DNA of 13,024 bases from JAAYUK01 sp035319145 (GCA_035319145.1 DATHDH010000178.1:1-13024); one strand, 5' to 3'. Positions 1-6,446 are shown, counted from the first letter of the stretch. A program made the numbers and translations. The notes: a model not told the origin generated them from the sequence alone.

Positions 1-38
1 CGATTGAGACCTTGTTCATCTTGCTTCTGTGCGGTCAT
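1..38 (-). CDS. Start of an unidentified gene, third in the redox operon (partial)
   Basis: Only the first 12 codons and two bases are present. They read MTAQKQDEQGLN followed by an Arg codon (CGN). The start is well supported: a strong ribosome binding site (AAGGAGGTGA) lies just upstream, and the start codon is 13 bases past the stop of the iron-sulfur subunit, so the two are almost certainly co-transcribed. In comparable clusters the next gene is usually a molybdopterin oxidoreductase or an NrfD/PsrC-type membrane subunit. An N-terminus ending in Leu-Asn-Arg could lead into a twin-arginine signal, but the sequence stops before that can be seen. The product is not identifiable from this window. 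Confidence 0.7.
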   Translation of the reverse strand, partial: MTAQKQDEQGLN

Positions 39-51
39 TGCGCTCACCTCC

Positions 52-891
52 TTAAGGAAGAATGTAATACACGCGCGGCTTGGTCGCTGCCGTATCGCCG
101 AACACCGGTCCGGTGCCGGGATAGCCTATCTTCTTTGCCAGTGCTACGGCGCTCAGTCCCTTTGTGGTCGTGAGCTTGCCCTTCTCTGCCTGCGACTTCA
201 CCGAGGTGAGAATCTTGACCTGGTGCTCCTTCATCATTTTCGCAATCAGGCTTTCGGCATCGGCCAGATCACCGAAATAGTTGGCGCGACAGACACAGGT
301 GCTCACACACATCGGCACCATGCCTTCCCTCAAACGATGCACGCAGAAATGACATTTCCGCGCAGCGCCGATGGGCAGCTCCGGCTTGGTACGCGGCCAT
401 TTCCGGCTGTACTCCCAGGTCGGCGCCTGCTCATATGCCTGCACCGCCGGTGTGCTGTCAGTGTAGTACGCCCCGGAATCAAGGTTGCGGGCCTTATATG
501 GACAGGCCACAACACACTTGCCGCAGCCGATGCATTCGGTATAGTTGATCATGACAACGCCGGTGGAAACACCCTTGGTGCTCTTCCAGGTCGCCTTGCC
601 CTCACCCTTGTTCGGGCAGGCGGCAACGCACGGCGGATTGTCGCACTGGAGGCAGGGACGGGGAGTGAATCGGCGCTTCAGATTGGGAAATATTCCTGAT
701 TCTTCTTCGTAGACCGGCCGGTAGATGATGCCGGGGGGGCTCTTTTGCTCCGCGATACAGCCTGCTGTGCAGGCCTTGCAGGAGGTACAGCGGCGGAGGT
801 CGATCAGCATGGCCCACTGCGGAGCGGGCTTTTTGATCGCGCGCTGGATATCCTCCTGAATGATTGTCAGCTCGTCTTTGCCGTCATACAT
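52..891 (-). CDS. 4x[4Fe-4S] electron-transfer subunit, DMSO reductase/PsrB/NrfC family
   Basis: This 279-residue protein should pass electrons between a quinone- or cytochrome-linked partner and a catalytic subunit. Four cysteine groups are visible: C35/38/41/45, C80/83/88/92, C120/123/126/130 and C180/183/195/199, with an extra Cys at 201. This is the arrangement of the PsrB/NrfC/DmsB class. There is no N-terminal signal peptide or membrane segment, so it is either cytoplasmic or exported with a Tat-bearing partner. The start is supported by GAGGAGG six bases upstream. It begins 13 bp after the triheme cytochrome and is followed by a third gene cut by the window edge. The C-terminal 70 residues are Lys/Ala-rich and carry no further cluster motif. 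The specific respiratory substrate cannot be told from this subunit, because such proteins serve polysulfide, nitrite, arsenate, tetrathionate and other reductases. Confidence 0.9.
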   Translation of the reverse strand: MYDGKDELTIIQEDIQRAIKKPAPQWAMLIDLRRCTSCKACTAGCIAEQKSPPGIIYRPVYEEESGIFPNLKRRFTPRPCLQCDNPPCVAACPNKGEGKATWKSTKGVSTGVVMINYTECIGCGKCVVACPYKARNLDSGAYYTDSTPAVQAYEQAPTWEYSRKWPRTKPELPIGAARKCHFCVHRLREGMVPMCVSTCVCRANYFGDLADAESLIAKMMKEHQVKILTSVKSQAEKGKLTTTKGLSAVALAKKIGYPGTGPVFGDTAATKPRVYYILP

Positions 892-904
892 AGGTGCCTC
901 CTCA

Positions 905-1210
905 TTATTTCTTGTGGCAACTTGCGCATTTCCCTTTTACGCTGAACGCCTGTTTACCGTTATGGCAGGCACCGCATGACTTGCCGTTGGTCATTTCCGC
1001 CATCGATACCTTCCTGTGTTTCTCCTTCGTGAGATAGAGCGAATCATGACAATCCGTGCACTGTTTCCCCATGCCGACATGCGTGTCATGGCTGAACGTC
1101 ACATTCCCGGCTCCCTTCGCCTCAAAGACAATGTCTCCGCCGCCTACAATTGCGAAGCCGGTAACGGCAGTCAGTCCGACAACGAGCATACTGATAATAA
1201 ATAGCCGCAT
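905..1210 (-). CDS. Periplasmic c7-type triheme cytochrome
   Basis: A 101-residue secreted multiheme cytochrome. Residues 1-22 form a short hydrophobic signal sequence. Three CxxCH haem-binding sites follow (CTDCH at 51-55, CGACH at 79-83, CASCH at 95-99), and His41, His44 and His65 can act as distal ligands, giving three bis-His haems in about 75 residues. This matches the c7/c3-like triheme domain common in Geobacter and other metal- and sulfur-reducing anaerobes, where it carries electrons in the periplasm. It is the first gene of the minus-strand operon. AGGAGG lies seven bases before the start, and a near-consensus promoter lies about 50 bp upstream. The following iron-sulfur protein suggests that it feeds or drains a membrane oxidoreductase. 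The family call is firm; the exact partner is inference. Confidence 0.92.
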   Translation of the reverse strand: MRLFIISMLVVGLTAVTGFAIVGGGDIVFEAKGAGNVTFSHDTHVGMGKQCTDCHDSLYLTKEKHRKVSMAEMTNGKSCGACHNGKQAFSVKGKCASCHKK

Positions 1211-1256
1211 ACGATCACCTCCTTATGGATGGCTTATAATTTATTTTCGTTCAATA

Positions 1257-1285
1257 AATATAACCATTATTTTATCTGCTGTCAA
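1257..1285 (-). promoter_or_regulatory. Strong sigma70-type promoter for the cytochrome/iron-sulfur operon
   Basis: On the minus strand TTGACA (1285-1280) is followed after exactly 17 bases by TATATT (1262-1257). The -35 is perfect and the -10 is one mismatch from consensus. The predicted transcript would have a leader of about 40 bases ahead of the cytochrome start at 1210. Assigned by sequence match only. Confidence 0.7.
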
Positions 1286-1336
1286 TTTATTCTTTTTTCA
1301 GAAATCGCGAGCAAAGGCTCTGCATGAAAGGTTTTA

Positions 1337-1366
1337 TTGACTTGGAACCGTCTCTTCATGTATAAA
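1337..1366 (+). promoter_or_regulatory. Sigma70-type promoter for the arsR-ACR3-hgcAB operon
   Basis: TTGACT (1337-1342) and TATAAA (1361-1366) are separated by 18 bases in an AT-rich stretch, about 35 bases before the arsR start codon at 1401. A GAGG ribosome binding site sits six bases before that start. It diverges from the cytochrome promoter; the two -35 boxes are about 50 bp apart. No other convincing promoter is seen before hgcA or hgcB, so this is the likely promoter for all the plus-strand genes. Confidence 0.65.
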
Positions 1367-1374
1367 TATTACAT
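1358..1374 (+). promoter_or_regulatory. Candidate ArsR operator overlapping the -10 box
   Basis: An imperfect 17-base palindrome has ATGTA and TACAT arms around an AT-only centre of seven bases. It covers the TATAAA box, so a bound repressor would block RNA polymerase. ArsR/SmtB repressors typically bind AT-rich imperfect dyads at such positions in their own promoters. The role is inferred from position and symmetry. Confidence 0.45.
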
Positions 1375-1400
1375 AAACTATTTTTTATGCGAGGCTTTGC

Positions 1401-1739
1401 ATGAACGAGTTGTTGACCGTATTTAAGGCACTTTCCGACAGGAACAGGCTCCTCATCCTCAAGCTGCTCCAGCAAGGGGAGCTCTGCGGATGCCATCTGG
1501 TAGCCGCGCTCGGACTTGTCCAGCCCCAGGTTTCCTTCCATATAAAAATACTGAAAAAGGCCGGCCTCATCGTGGACCGGCGCTGCGGACGATGGACGTA
1601 CTACCGGCTGAATGACGCAGACATGTTCGTTCGCTTCCTTCTGATGTCGGCACTGGAACGAATGGCCCCAAAAGAAGTCTGTGCCAATATGAAACGGCTC
1701 GACGCGTTCCGGAAAAGCTGTTCCAATCCATGCAAATGA
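1401..1739 (+). CDS. arsR: ArsR-family metalloregulatory repressor, arsenite-type
   Basis: A 112-residue winged-helix repressor. The N-terminal part (LTVFKALSDRNRLLILKLL) and the recognition-helix region (QPQVSFHIKILKKAGL) are typical of ArsR. Inside the helix-turn-helix the segment ELCGCHL supplies Cys29 and Cys31, the same spacing as the ELCVCDL arsenite site of E. coli ArsR. Further cysteines at 62, 94, 107 and 111 could add ligands. Binding of As(III), or a similar thiophilic ion, should release it from DNA. It is the first gene of the operon that includes the ACR3 exporter and hgcAB, and its stop overlaps the next ATG (ATGA). It probably represses its own promoter through the palindrome at 1358-1374. 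The family is clear; the inducing metal is inferred from the Cys-X-Cys motif and the neighbours. Confidence 0.93.
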   Translation: MNELLTVFKALSDRNRLLILKLLQQGELCGCHLVAALGLVQPQVSFHIKILKKAGLIVDRRCGRWTYYRLNDADMFVRFLLMSALERMAPKEVCANMKRLDAFRKSCSNPCK

Positions 1740-1840
1740 CCGGGAATTCCGCGAAACCGGCAATATTCAGCGATATCCATGCCGACATTTTTGCGCTGAA
1801 AGCAGCCTGTAAAGTAGCGTGTGCCCGATCAGTTCGCTGA
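1736..1840 (+). pseudogene. 34-codon remnant resembling the N-terminus of a metallophosphoesterase
   Basis: The ATG overlaps the arsR stop by four bases (ATGA), and the frame runs 34 codons to TGA. Residues 9-24 (AIFSDIHADIFALKAA) resemble the first strand and metal-binding loop of calcineurin-like phosphoesterases, whose N-termini often read xxISDIHxNxxAL, with Asp13 and His15 in the places of the first metal ligands. Nothing after about residue 24 continues the fold, and the other two frames downstream show no continuation before the ACR3 gene. The simplest reading is a truncated phosphoesterase gene whose 3' part was deleted when the exporter came to lie behind it. It could also be a short translated peptide kept for coupling, or a chance resemblance. 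Confidence 0.42.
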
Positions 1841-1884
1841 ACAGTCGAGAAGAGCGTTATGATTATGAAAGGATCATGCTTACC

Positions 1885-2988
1885 ATGAATGACCACCCGA
1901 CGCCTGCCGAGACCTGTGCACTTGTTGAGGATGCACCGAAACGGCTCAACTGTTTCGAACGCTATCTTTCACTCTGGGTATTGATCTGCATGCTGATCGG
2001 TATTGCAATCGGAAAACTCATGCCAGGTCTTACCTCTGCGCTGAGCGGCATGGAGTTCGGTTCCGGCTCTCAGGTGAACGTTCCGATAGCAATTCTCATA
2101 TGGCTCATGATCTACCCGATGATGCTCAAGATCGACTTCGGGTCGCTTCACAACATCGCAAAAAAGCCGAAAGGCCTGATGATAACGCTTTTCATCAACT
2201 GGCTCGTCAAGCCGTTCAGCATGGCATTTCTGGCATGGCTCTTCATCCAGAACATCTTTTCTCCATGGATTGACCCTGAAACCGCTAAGAATTATACGGC
2301 GGGGCTCATCATCCTCGCCGCGGCTCCCTGCACGGCGATGGTCTTCGTCTGGTCATACCTGACCGACGGCGATCCCGCCTACACGCTCGTGCAGGTGGCC
2401 GTAAATGACATCATCATGCTCTTCGCCTTCGCGCCTATCGTCATGTTTCTGTGCGGCGTGGCGAACGTCATTGTCCCGTCAAAGGTGCTCATCACTTCGG
2501 TAGTAGTTTTTATCGTTATCCCGCTCGCTGCCGGATATATCACGCGTCGAAGCCTCCTGAGGTCGCACGGCCTTGCCTGGTTTGAACAAACTTTTTTGCC
2601 CAAGTTTCAGCCCGTCGCCGTCTCGGCCCTTCTGCTGACACTGGTTTTGATATTTGCTTTCCAGGCGGAAAACCTGACGACACGCTGGTTTGCGGTTTTG
2701 CTTCTTGCCGTACCGATTCTCATACAGGTTTATTTCAATTCGAGCATCACCTACTTACTCATGCGGTGGTTCAGGGTGCCTCATAATGTCGCTGCTCCTG
2801 GCTCGCTTATCGGCGCCAGCAATTTCTTTGAGCTTGCTGTCGCAGTCGCGATCACGCTCTTCGGCCCGAGTTCCGGAGCAGCGCTTGCGTGTGTGGTAGG
2901 AGTCCTCGTTGAAGTGCCGGTTATGCTTTCGGTCTGCAACGTCTGCAACCGATCGCGCTCATGGTACGGGAAGGGCCTCACAGCATGA
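1885..2988 (+). CDS. arsB (ACR3 type): ACR3-family arsenite efflux permease
   Basis: An inner-membrane carrier of 367 residues that extrudes arsenite using the proton gradient. About ten hydrophobic segments are present. Family hallmarks include FINWLVKPFSMA, the AAAPCTAMVFVWSYLTDGD segment carrying the essential cysteine (Cys149 from this start), and GASNFFELAVAVAITLFG with its conserved Glu near the C-terminus. The reading frame extends upstream to a GTG at 1819. The ATG at 1885 is preferred because GAAAGGA lies 11 bases upstream, and the GTG would overlap the phosphoesterase-like remnant; the ATG at 1876 sits too close to the same Shine-Dalgarno. The stop overlaps the hgcA start as ATGA. 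Together with arsR this forms a minimal arsenic resistance unit. No arsenate reductase gene is in the window. Confidence 0.93.
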   Translation: MNDHPTPAETCALVEDAPKRLNCFERYLSLWVLICMLIGIAIGKLMPGLTSALSGMEFGSGSQVNVPIAILIWLMIYPMMLKIDFGSLHNIAKKPKGLMITLFINWLVKPFSMAFLAWLFIQNIFSPWIDPETAKNYTAGLIILAAAPCTAMVFVWSYLTDGDPAYTLVQVAVNDIIMLFAFAPIVMFLCGVANVIVPSKVLITSVVVFIVIPLAAGYITRRSLLRSHGLAWFEQTFLPKFQPVAVSALLLTLVLIFAFQAENLTTRWFAVLLLAVPILIQVYFNSSITYLLMRWFRVPHNVAAPGSLIGASNFFELAVAVAITLFGPSSGAALACVVGVLVEVPVMLSVCNVCNRSRSWYGKGLTA

Positions 2989-4136
2989 AGCTGAAACTTA
3001 TCGAAAAGCCGTCTGCAGAAAATATCGGCAAACCGCTCCAGCCTTGCTCCTGCGGCTCGGTCGCAGGCAGCGGCAGGCCGGTTATTATCCCCAAATGGGC
3101 AACCGGCACATACGAGACGGTAATCGGTCCTGTCCTTTCCGTTTCAACCGCCCTTTCCCGGCTCGACATATGGGAACATTTCAAATGCAGGACTACATCA
3201 TACCGGAATAGTTATATTGTTCCGCCGGGGCTCTACGCCGTGGGCAGCCCCGATACAAATTCGGATGTTCTGGTCAGCGCAAATTATAAATACAGCTTTG
3301 ATTGCCTGCGCAGTGAATTATCCGGAATGAATGCATGGCTTCTCGTGCTCGATACGAAAGGGATTAATGTGTGGTGCGCCGCCGGCAAAGGCACCTTCGG
3401 GACGGCCGAACTGATCAGGCGCATCGGCTCCGTTAAACTCGACAGAGTCGTTGCACATAAGAAGGTCATCGTTCCGCAGCTTGGCGCGCCCGGAATCAGC
3501 GCCTGTCAGGTTACCAAAGCCACGGGATTCCGTGTCCTTTTCGGGCCAATTGCGGCAACAAACCTGCGCTCTTATATCGGCGCAGGGTACAAAGCATCAT
3601 CGGCCATGCGAACCATGCCATTCACCTGCATCGATCGACTGGTGCTCACTCCTATGGAAATAAACCCCGCAATGAAGAAATATCCGTGGTTCGCCCTTGC
3701 GGTGCTCGTTTTCTTCGGGTTGCATCCATCGGGGATCCTCTTCAAGGAAGCTGTCCTGGGCGGCATGCCGTTTCTCCTGATGGGCCTGCTTGCAGTTATG
3801 TCGGGCGCATTCCTGACTCCGCTTCTGTTGCCGCTTATTCCTTTTCGTTCCTTTGCCCTGAAGGGATGGATAACCGGCCTCGCGATGGTCGCCGCTGCAA
3901 CATTCTTCATTCCGGGGGGCAGAACGCCCGACACTCTTTTGTCGGCGGTCACATGGCTCTTTTTCCCTGCGGCCAGTTCGTATCTCGCCCTGCAGTTTAC
4001 CGGTTCAACGACATTTACCGGGATGACGGGTGTGAATAAGGAATTGCGGGCATCCATTCCGCTCTACATGACGGTATGCGCCGTCACTGTAGTGTTGCTG
4101 GCATTTTATAAAATCAACCATTGGAGCGGCCTATGA
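2985..4136 (+). CDS. hgcA: HgcA, corrinoid protein of mercury methylation
   Basis: HgcA transfers a methyl group from its corrinoid to Hg(II), forming methylmercury together with HgcB. The diagnostic cap-helix motif N(V/I)WCAAGK is present as INVWCAAGKGTFGT (residues 127-140 from this start), with Cys131 as the predicted lower-axial cobalt ligand. The corrinoid-binding domain covers roughly residues 65-225 and includes PPGLYAVGSP, VLVSANYKYSFD and VPQLGAPGI. It is followed by five predicted membrane helices (about 233-254, 262-286, 294-309, 318-338, 356-377), the standard HgcA layout. The 383-residue length is longer than the 338 residues of Desulfovibrio ND132 HgcA, because of a longer N-terminus that contains a Cys-X-Cys (C21, C23). 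The ATG overlaps the ACR3 stop and hgcB overlaps the HgcA stop, so translation is probably coupled throughout. An upstream in-frame ATG at 2961 lies inside the ACR3 gene and is less likely. Confidence 0.95.
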   Translation: MKLKLIEKPSAENIGKPLQPCSCGSVAGSGRPVIIPKWATGTYETVIGPVLSVSTALSRLDIWEHFKCRTTSYRNSYIVPPGLYAVGSPDTNSDVLVSANYKYSFDCLRSELSGMNAWLLVLDTKGINVWCAAGKGTFGTAELIRRIGSVKLDRVVAHKKVIVPQLGAPGISACQVTKATGFRVLFGPIAATNLRSYIGAGYKASSAMRTMPFTCIDRLVLTPMEINPAMKKYPWFALAVLVFFGLHPSGILFKEAVLGGMPFLLMGLLAVMSGAFLTPLLLPLIPFRSFALKGWITGLAMVAAATFFIPGGRTPDTLLSAVTWLFFPAASSYLALQFTGSTTFTGMTGVNKELRASIPLYMTVCAVTVVLLAFYKINHWSGL

Positions 4137-4432
4137 AATATCTTGCCGATGTCGTCACCCTGTCTTTTGATGCCGGCAAATGCGTCGGTTGCGGCGCCTG
4201 CACCGAGGTCTGTCCGCACGGTGTCTTTGCCGTCGCCGATAAGAAGGCCTTCATCACCGACAAGGATGCGTGCATGGAGTGCGGTGCCTGCATGCTCAAT
4301 TGCGCGCTCGGAGCAATAACAGTGGATAAGGGTGTCGGTTGTGCAGCCGCTATCATCAACAGCCTGATATACGGCGGAGAGCCCTCATGCGATTGTGCCG
4401 GGGGTAACGATACGAAGAGTTGCTGCGGATGA
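4133..4432 (+). CDS. hgcB: HgcB, 2[4Fe-4S] ferredoxin of mercury methylation
   Basis: A 99-residue ferredoxin that reduces the HgcA corrinoid and helps hand over Hg(II). Two clusters are visible: C17/20/23/27 (CVGCGACTEVCP) and C47/50/53/57 (CMECGACMLNC); the CMECGAC form is characteristic of HgcB. A single Cys at 70 (GVGCAAAI) matches the extra conserved cysteine of the family. The C-terminal tail carries the vicinal pair Cys97-Cys98, thought to bind mercury, and in addition a Cys-X-Cys (86, 88). The ATG overlaps the hgcA stop (ATGA), with GGAG eight bases before it. The size agrees with known HgcB proteins (about 95 residues). Direct adjacency to hgcA makes the assignment firm. Confidence 0.95.
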   Translation: MKYLADVVTLSFDAGKCVGCGACTEVCPHGVFAVADKKAFITDKDACMECGACMLNCALGAITVDKGVGCAAAIINSLIYGGEPSCDCAGGNDTKSCCG

Positions 4433-4439
4433 ATCCGCA
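4424..4439. terminator. Short hairpin at the hgcB stop, possible weak terminator
   Basis: TGCGGAT and ATCCGCA form a 7-bp inverted repeat with only two bases between the arms (in practice about 5 bp with a 6-base loop). It includes the hgcB stop codon and lies in the 27-base gap between the converging hgcB and ATPase genes. No run of T follows on either strand, so intrinsic termination is doubtful. Confidence 0.25.
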
Positions 4440-4459
4440 CCTGCTGCAATAAGTACATT

Positions 4460-6385
4460 TCACTGATTTCCCTTTTCAATTGCCGGGTTCACCTCCGCCT
4501 CATGATAAAGCCGGAGGCCGTTCAGGATCACAAGAACGGTGACGCCGACGTCGGCAAAAATCGCGAGCGCCAGATTGCTCAATCCCGACACGGCAAGCCC
4601 GAGAAAGAGTGCCTTGACCGCAATGGCTGCGGTAATATTGAAACGTATGGTTCCGAGACAACGCCTCCCGAGGTTGATAAGAAACGGGATGCGATCAAGG
4701 CGATCGTGCATGAGGGCAATGTCCGAGTTTTCAAGGGCGAGATCGGAACCTGCCGCACCCATTCCTATGCCTACCGATGCCGCAGCGAGGGCGGGGGCAT
4801 CGTTTACCCCATCTCCCACCATGCCGACTGTTCCGAACCGGGTGATTAATTCCTGCATTTCAAGGGCCTTGTCCTGCGGAAGCAGGCCTGCCTTCACGTC
4901 GCGAATACCCAATAAATCGGCGACATAGCGCCCCGCTGACGCATTGTCGCCGGTCAGCATGAACGTCTGCACACCCAACGACCGCACTTCATCAAGAACG
5001 CTCCGGCTTTCTTCGCGAATACTGTCTGTAACGCCTATAACACCCTTTACGCGGACCGAATCGCTGATAACAACTACCGTTTTGCCGTGAGATTCCAGCT
5101 CCCGGACAACTGCCGCCACATCATCAGGAACATGATGCTCACCAGCAACATACTTCATACTTCCCAGGCAATGGTTGGGATCGGTGCAAATGGTGCAGAC
5201 GCCTTTTACGCCTTTGCCGGGAACGGCCTGAAACTCTTCAAACGGATGAGGAGCGAGGGCATGCTCCTCGGACTTGTCGACAATGCTTTGCGCAATGGGA
5301 TGCTCTGAGAAAACCTCCAGACCGGCCGCGCAAGCGAGCACTTCTTCTTTGCGAAAGGTGCCGAATGCCCGGACATCCGAAACAACTGGCCGTCCGACGG
5401 TCAGTGTGCGCGTCTTGTCGAATGCAATGGCTCTCATGGTGCCGAGCGCTTCGACAAAACGGCCTCCCTTGACCACTATCCCGTGGCGAGACGCATTGCC
5501 GATGGCCGAAAAGACCACTATCGGCGTAGAAATAACCAGCGCGCAGGGGCACGAGATGATCAGGAGGCTGAGCGCCTGCGGAAGCCAGTGTGCGAGCGGC
5601 TCGCCGAACAGAACGACAGGAAGTACAACAAGCGCCGCCGCTCCAAATACGACGGCGGGAGTATAATATTTCGCAAATCGCTCAATAAAGCGTTGCGTTG
5701 AAGCCTTCTTTTCGGCAGCCTCTTCAGTCAGCGCAATAATACGGGCGAGGGTCGTATCAGACTGCGTTTTTGCGACCCGAACCTCCAGGTATCCCTGAGT
5801 ATTCATAGTGCCTGCATATACGGAATCGCCCGGATCCTTGCTTTTGGGAAGCGGCTCCCCGGTGATCGTCGCCTCTTCTACTAGCGACGTCCCGGCGATA
5901 ACCGCTCCGTCAAGCGGTATGACTTCACCGGGTCGAATCTCGATCACATCGCCCACAGTGATTCTTTCGACGGCGGTGCGTTCCGTATCTCCTTTGAGTT
6001 TCGCCGTTTGCGGGACACGCTGTATCAGCGATTCGAGTGCAGCTCGGCTTCGCTGCAAACCGAATTCCTCGAGCGCCTCCCCGAGGGAGAAGAGCGTCAC
6101 TATTACAGCTGCTTCTTCCAGTTCGCCAAGATACAGGGCCCCGGCCACGGCTATGGTCATGAGAAGGTTAATATCGGAAAAATCGAAACGAACAAGGCTG
6201 CGGATTCCATGCAGCAGAAGACCCCGACCCAACAAGGCGAGGATGCCGATAATGACGGACCATCGCACGAGAGGCTCCAGGTGCATACCGGAAAGCGATA
6301 ATATCTCTAAAGGAAGAACGATGGCAAGCGAGAATACGAGGTGTCGGAACTTTCTCTCTGCAAAAAGAAGCCTGAAATCACTCAT
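4460..6385 (-). CDS. P1B-type heavy-metal ATPase (Zn/Cd/Pb class) with altered phosphorylation motif
   Basis: A 641-residue membrane pump of the ZntA/CadA class, which exports divalent soft metals. Motifs in order: TITGEPLPK (173-181), the SCPC metal-binding motif in a membrane helix (278-281), the phosphorylation site at Asp323, SEHP (360-363), TGDN (478-481) and GDGVNDAP (524-531). Lys591 and Asp612 in the last helices fit the P1B-2 (Zn/Cd/Pb) signature. No N-terminal HMA metal-binding domain is present. Oddities: the phosphorylation motif reads DKTRTLT, with Arg326 (codon CGC, 5408-5410) replacing the near-invariant Gly of DKTGT. The nucleotide-binding domain also carries a Cys cluster (CTICTDPNHC, 397-406). 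The start is supported by GGAGG seven bases upstream. The gene converges on hgcB and lies 61 bp after the DUF523 gene. It may be impaired or a sequencing-error case; the rest of the frame is intact. Confidence 0.9.
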   Translation of the reverse strand: MSDFRLLFAERKFRHLVFSLAIVLPLEILSLSGMHLEPLVRWSVIIGILALLGRGLLLHGIRSLVRFDFSDINLLMTIAVAGALYLGELEEAAVIVTLFSLGEALEEFGLQRSRAALESLIQRVPQTAKLKGDTERTAVERITVGDVIEIRPGEVIPLDGAVIAGTSLVEEATITGEPLPKSKDPGDSVYAGTMNTQGYLEVRVAKTQSDTTLARIIALTEEAAEKKASTQRFIERFAKYYTPAVVFGAAALVVLPVVLFGEPLAHWLPQALSLLIISCPCALVISTPIVVFSAIGNASRHGIVVKGGRFVEALGTMRAIAFDKTRTLTVGRPVVSDVRAFGTFRKEEVLACAAGLEVFSEHPIAQSIVDKSEEHALAPHPFEEFQAVPGKGVKGVCTICTDPNHCLGSMKYVAGEHHVPDDVAAVVRELESHGKTVVVISDSVRVKGVIGVTDSIREESRSVLDEVRSLGVQTFMLTGDNASAGRYVADLLGIRDVKAGLLPQDKALEMQELITRFGTVGMVGDGVNDAPALAAASVGIGMGAAGSDLALENSDIALMHDRLDRIPFLINLGRRCLGTIRFNITAAIAVKALFLGLAVSGLSNLALAIFADVGVTVLVILNGLRLYHEAEVNPAIEKGNQ

Positions 6386-6446
6386 CGATAATCCTCCAGG
6401 AGTGACTGCCTCGATCTGAATTCCCTGCCCGAGCCGTGACCCGGCA

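Noticed and set aside
52..891. Arsenate respiratory reductase subunit ArrB
   Set aside because: Tempting beside ars genes, but the four-cluster pattern is shared by many reductases, the gene is divergent from ars, and no ArrA catalytic subunit is visible.
1819..1884. GTG start giving a longer ACR3 protein
   Set aside because: No ribosome binding site, the added residues are not ACR3-like, and it overlaps the phosphoesterase-like remnant; the ATG at 1885 has GAAAGGA upstream.
2961..2984. Earlier in-frame ATG for hgcA
   Set aside because: It lies within the ACR3 coding region; the ATG at 2985 makes the same ATGA overlap seen at the hgcB junction.
3686..4057. Long antisense and alternative-frame open frames over hgcA, carB, pfk and the ATPase
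   Set aside because: They lie fully within well-supported genes on the other frame or strand, show no domain resemblance and lack ribosome binding sites; they are shadows of coding bias.
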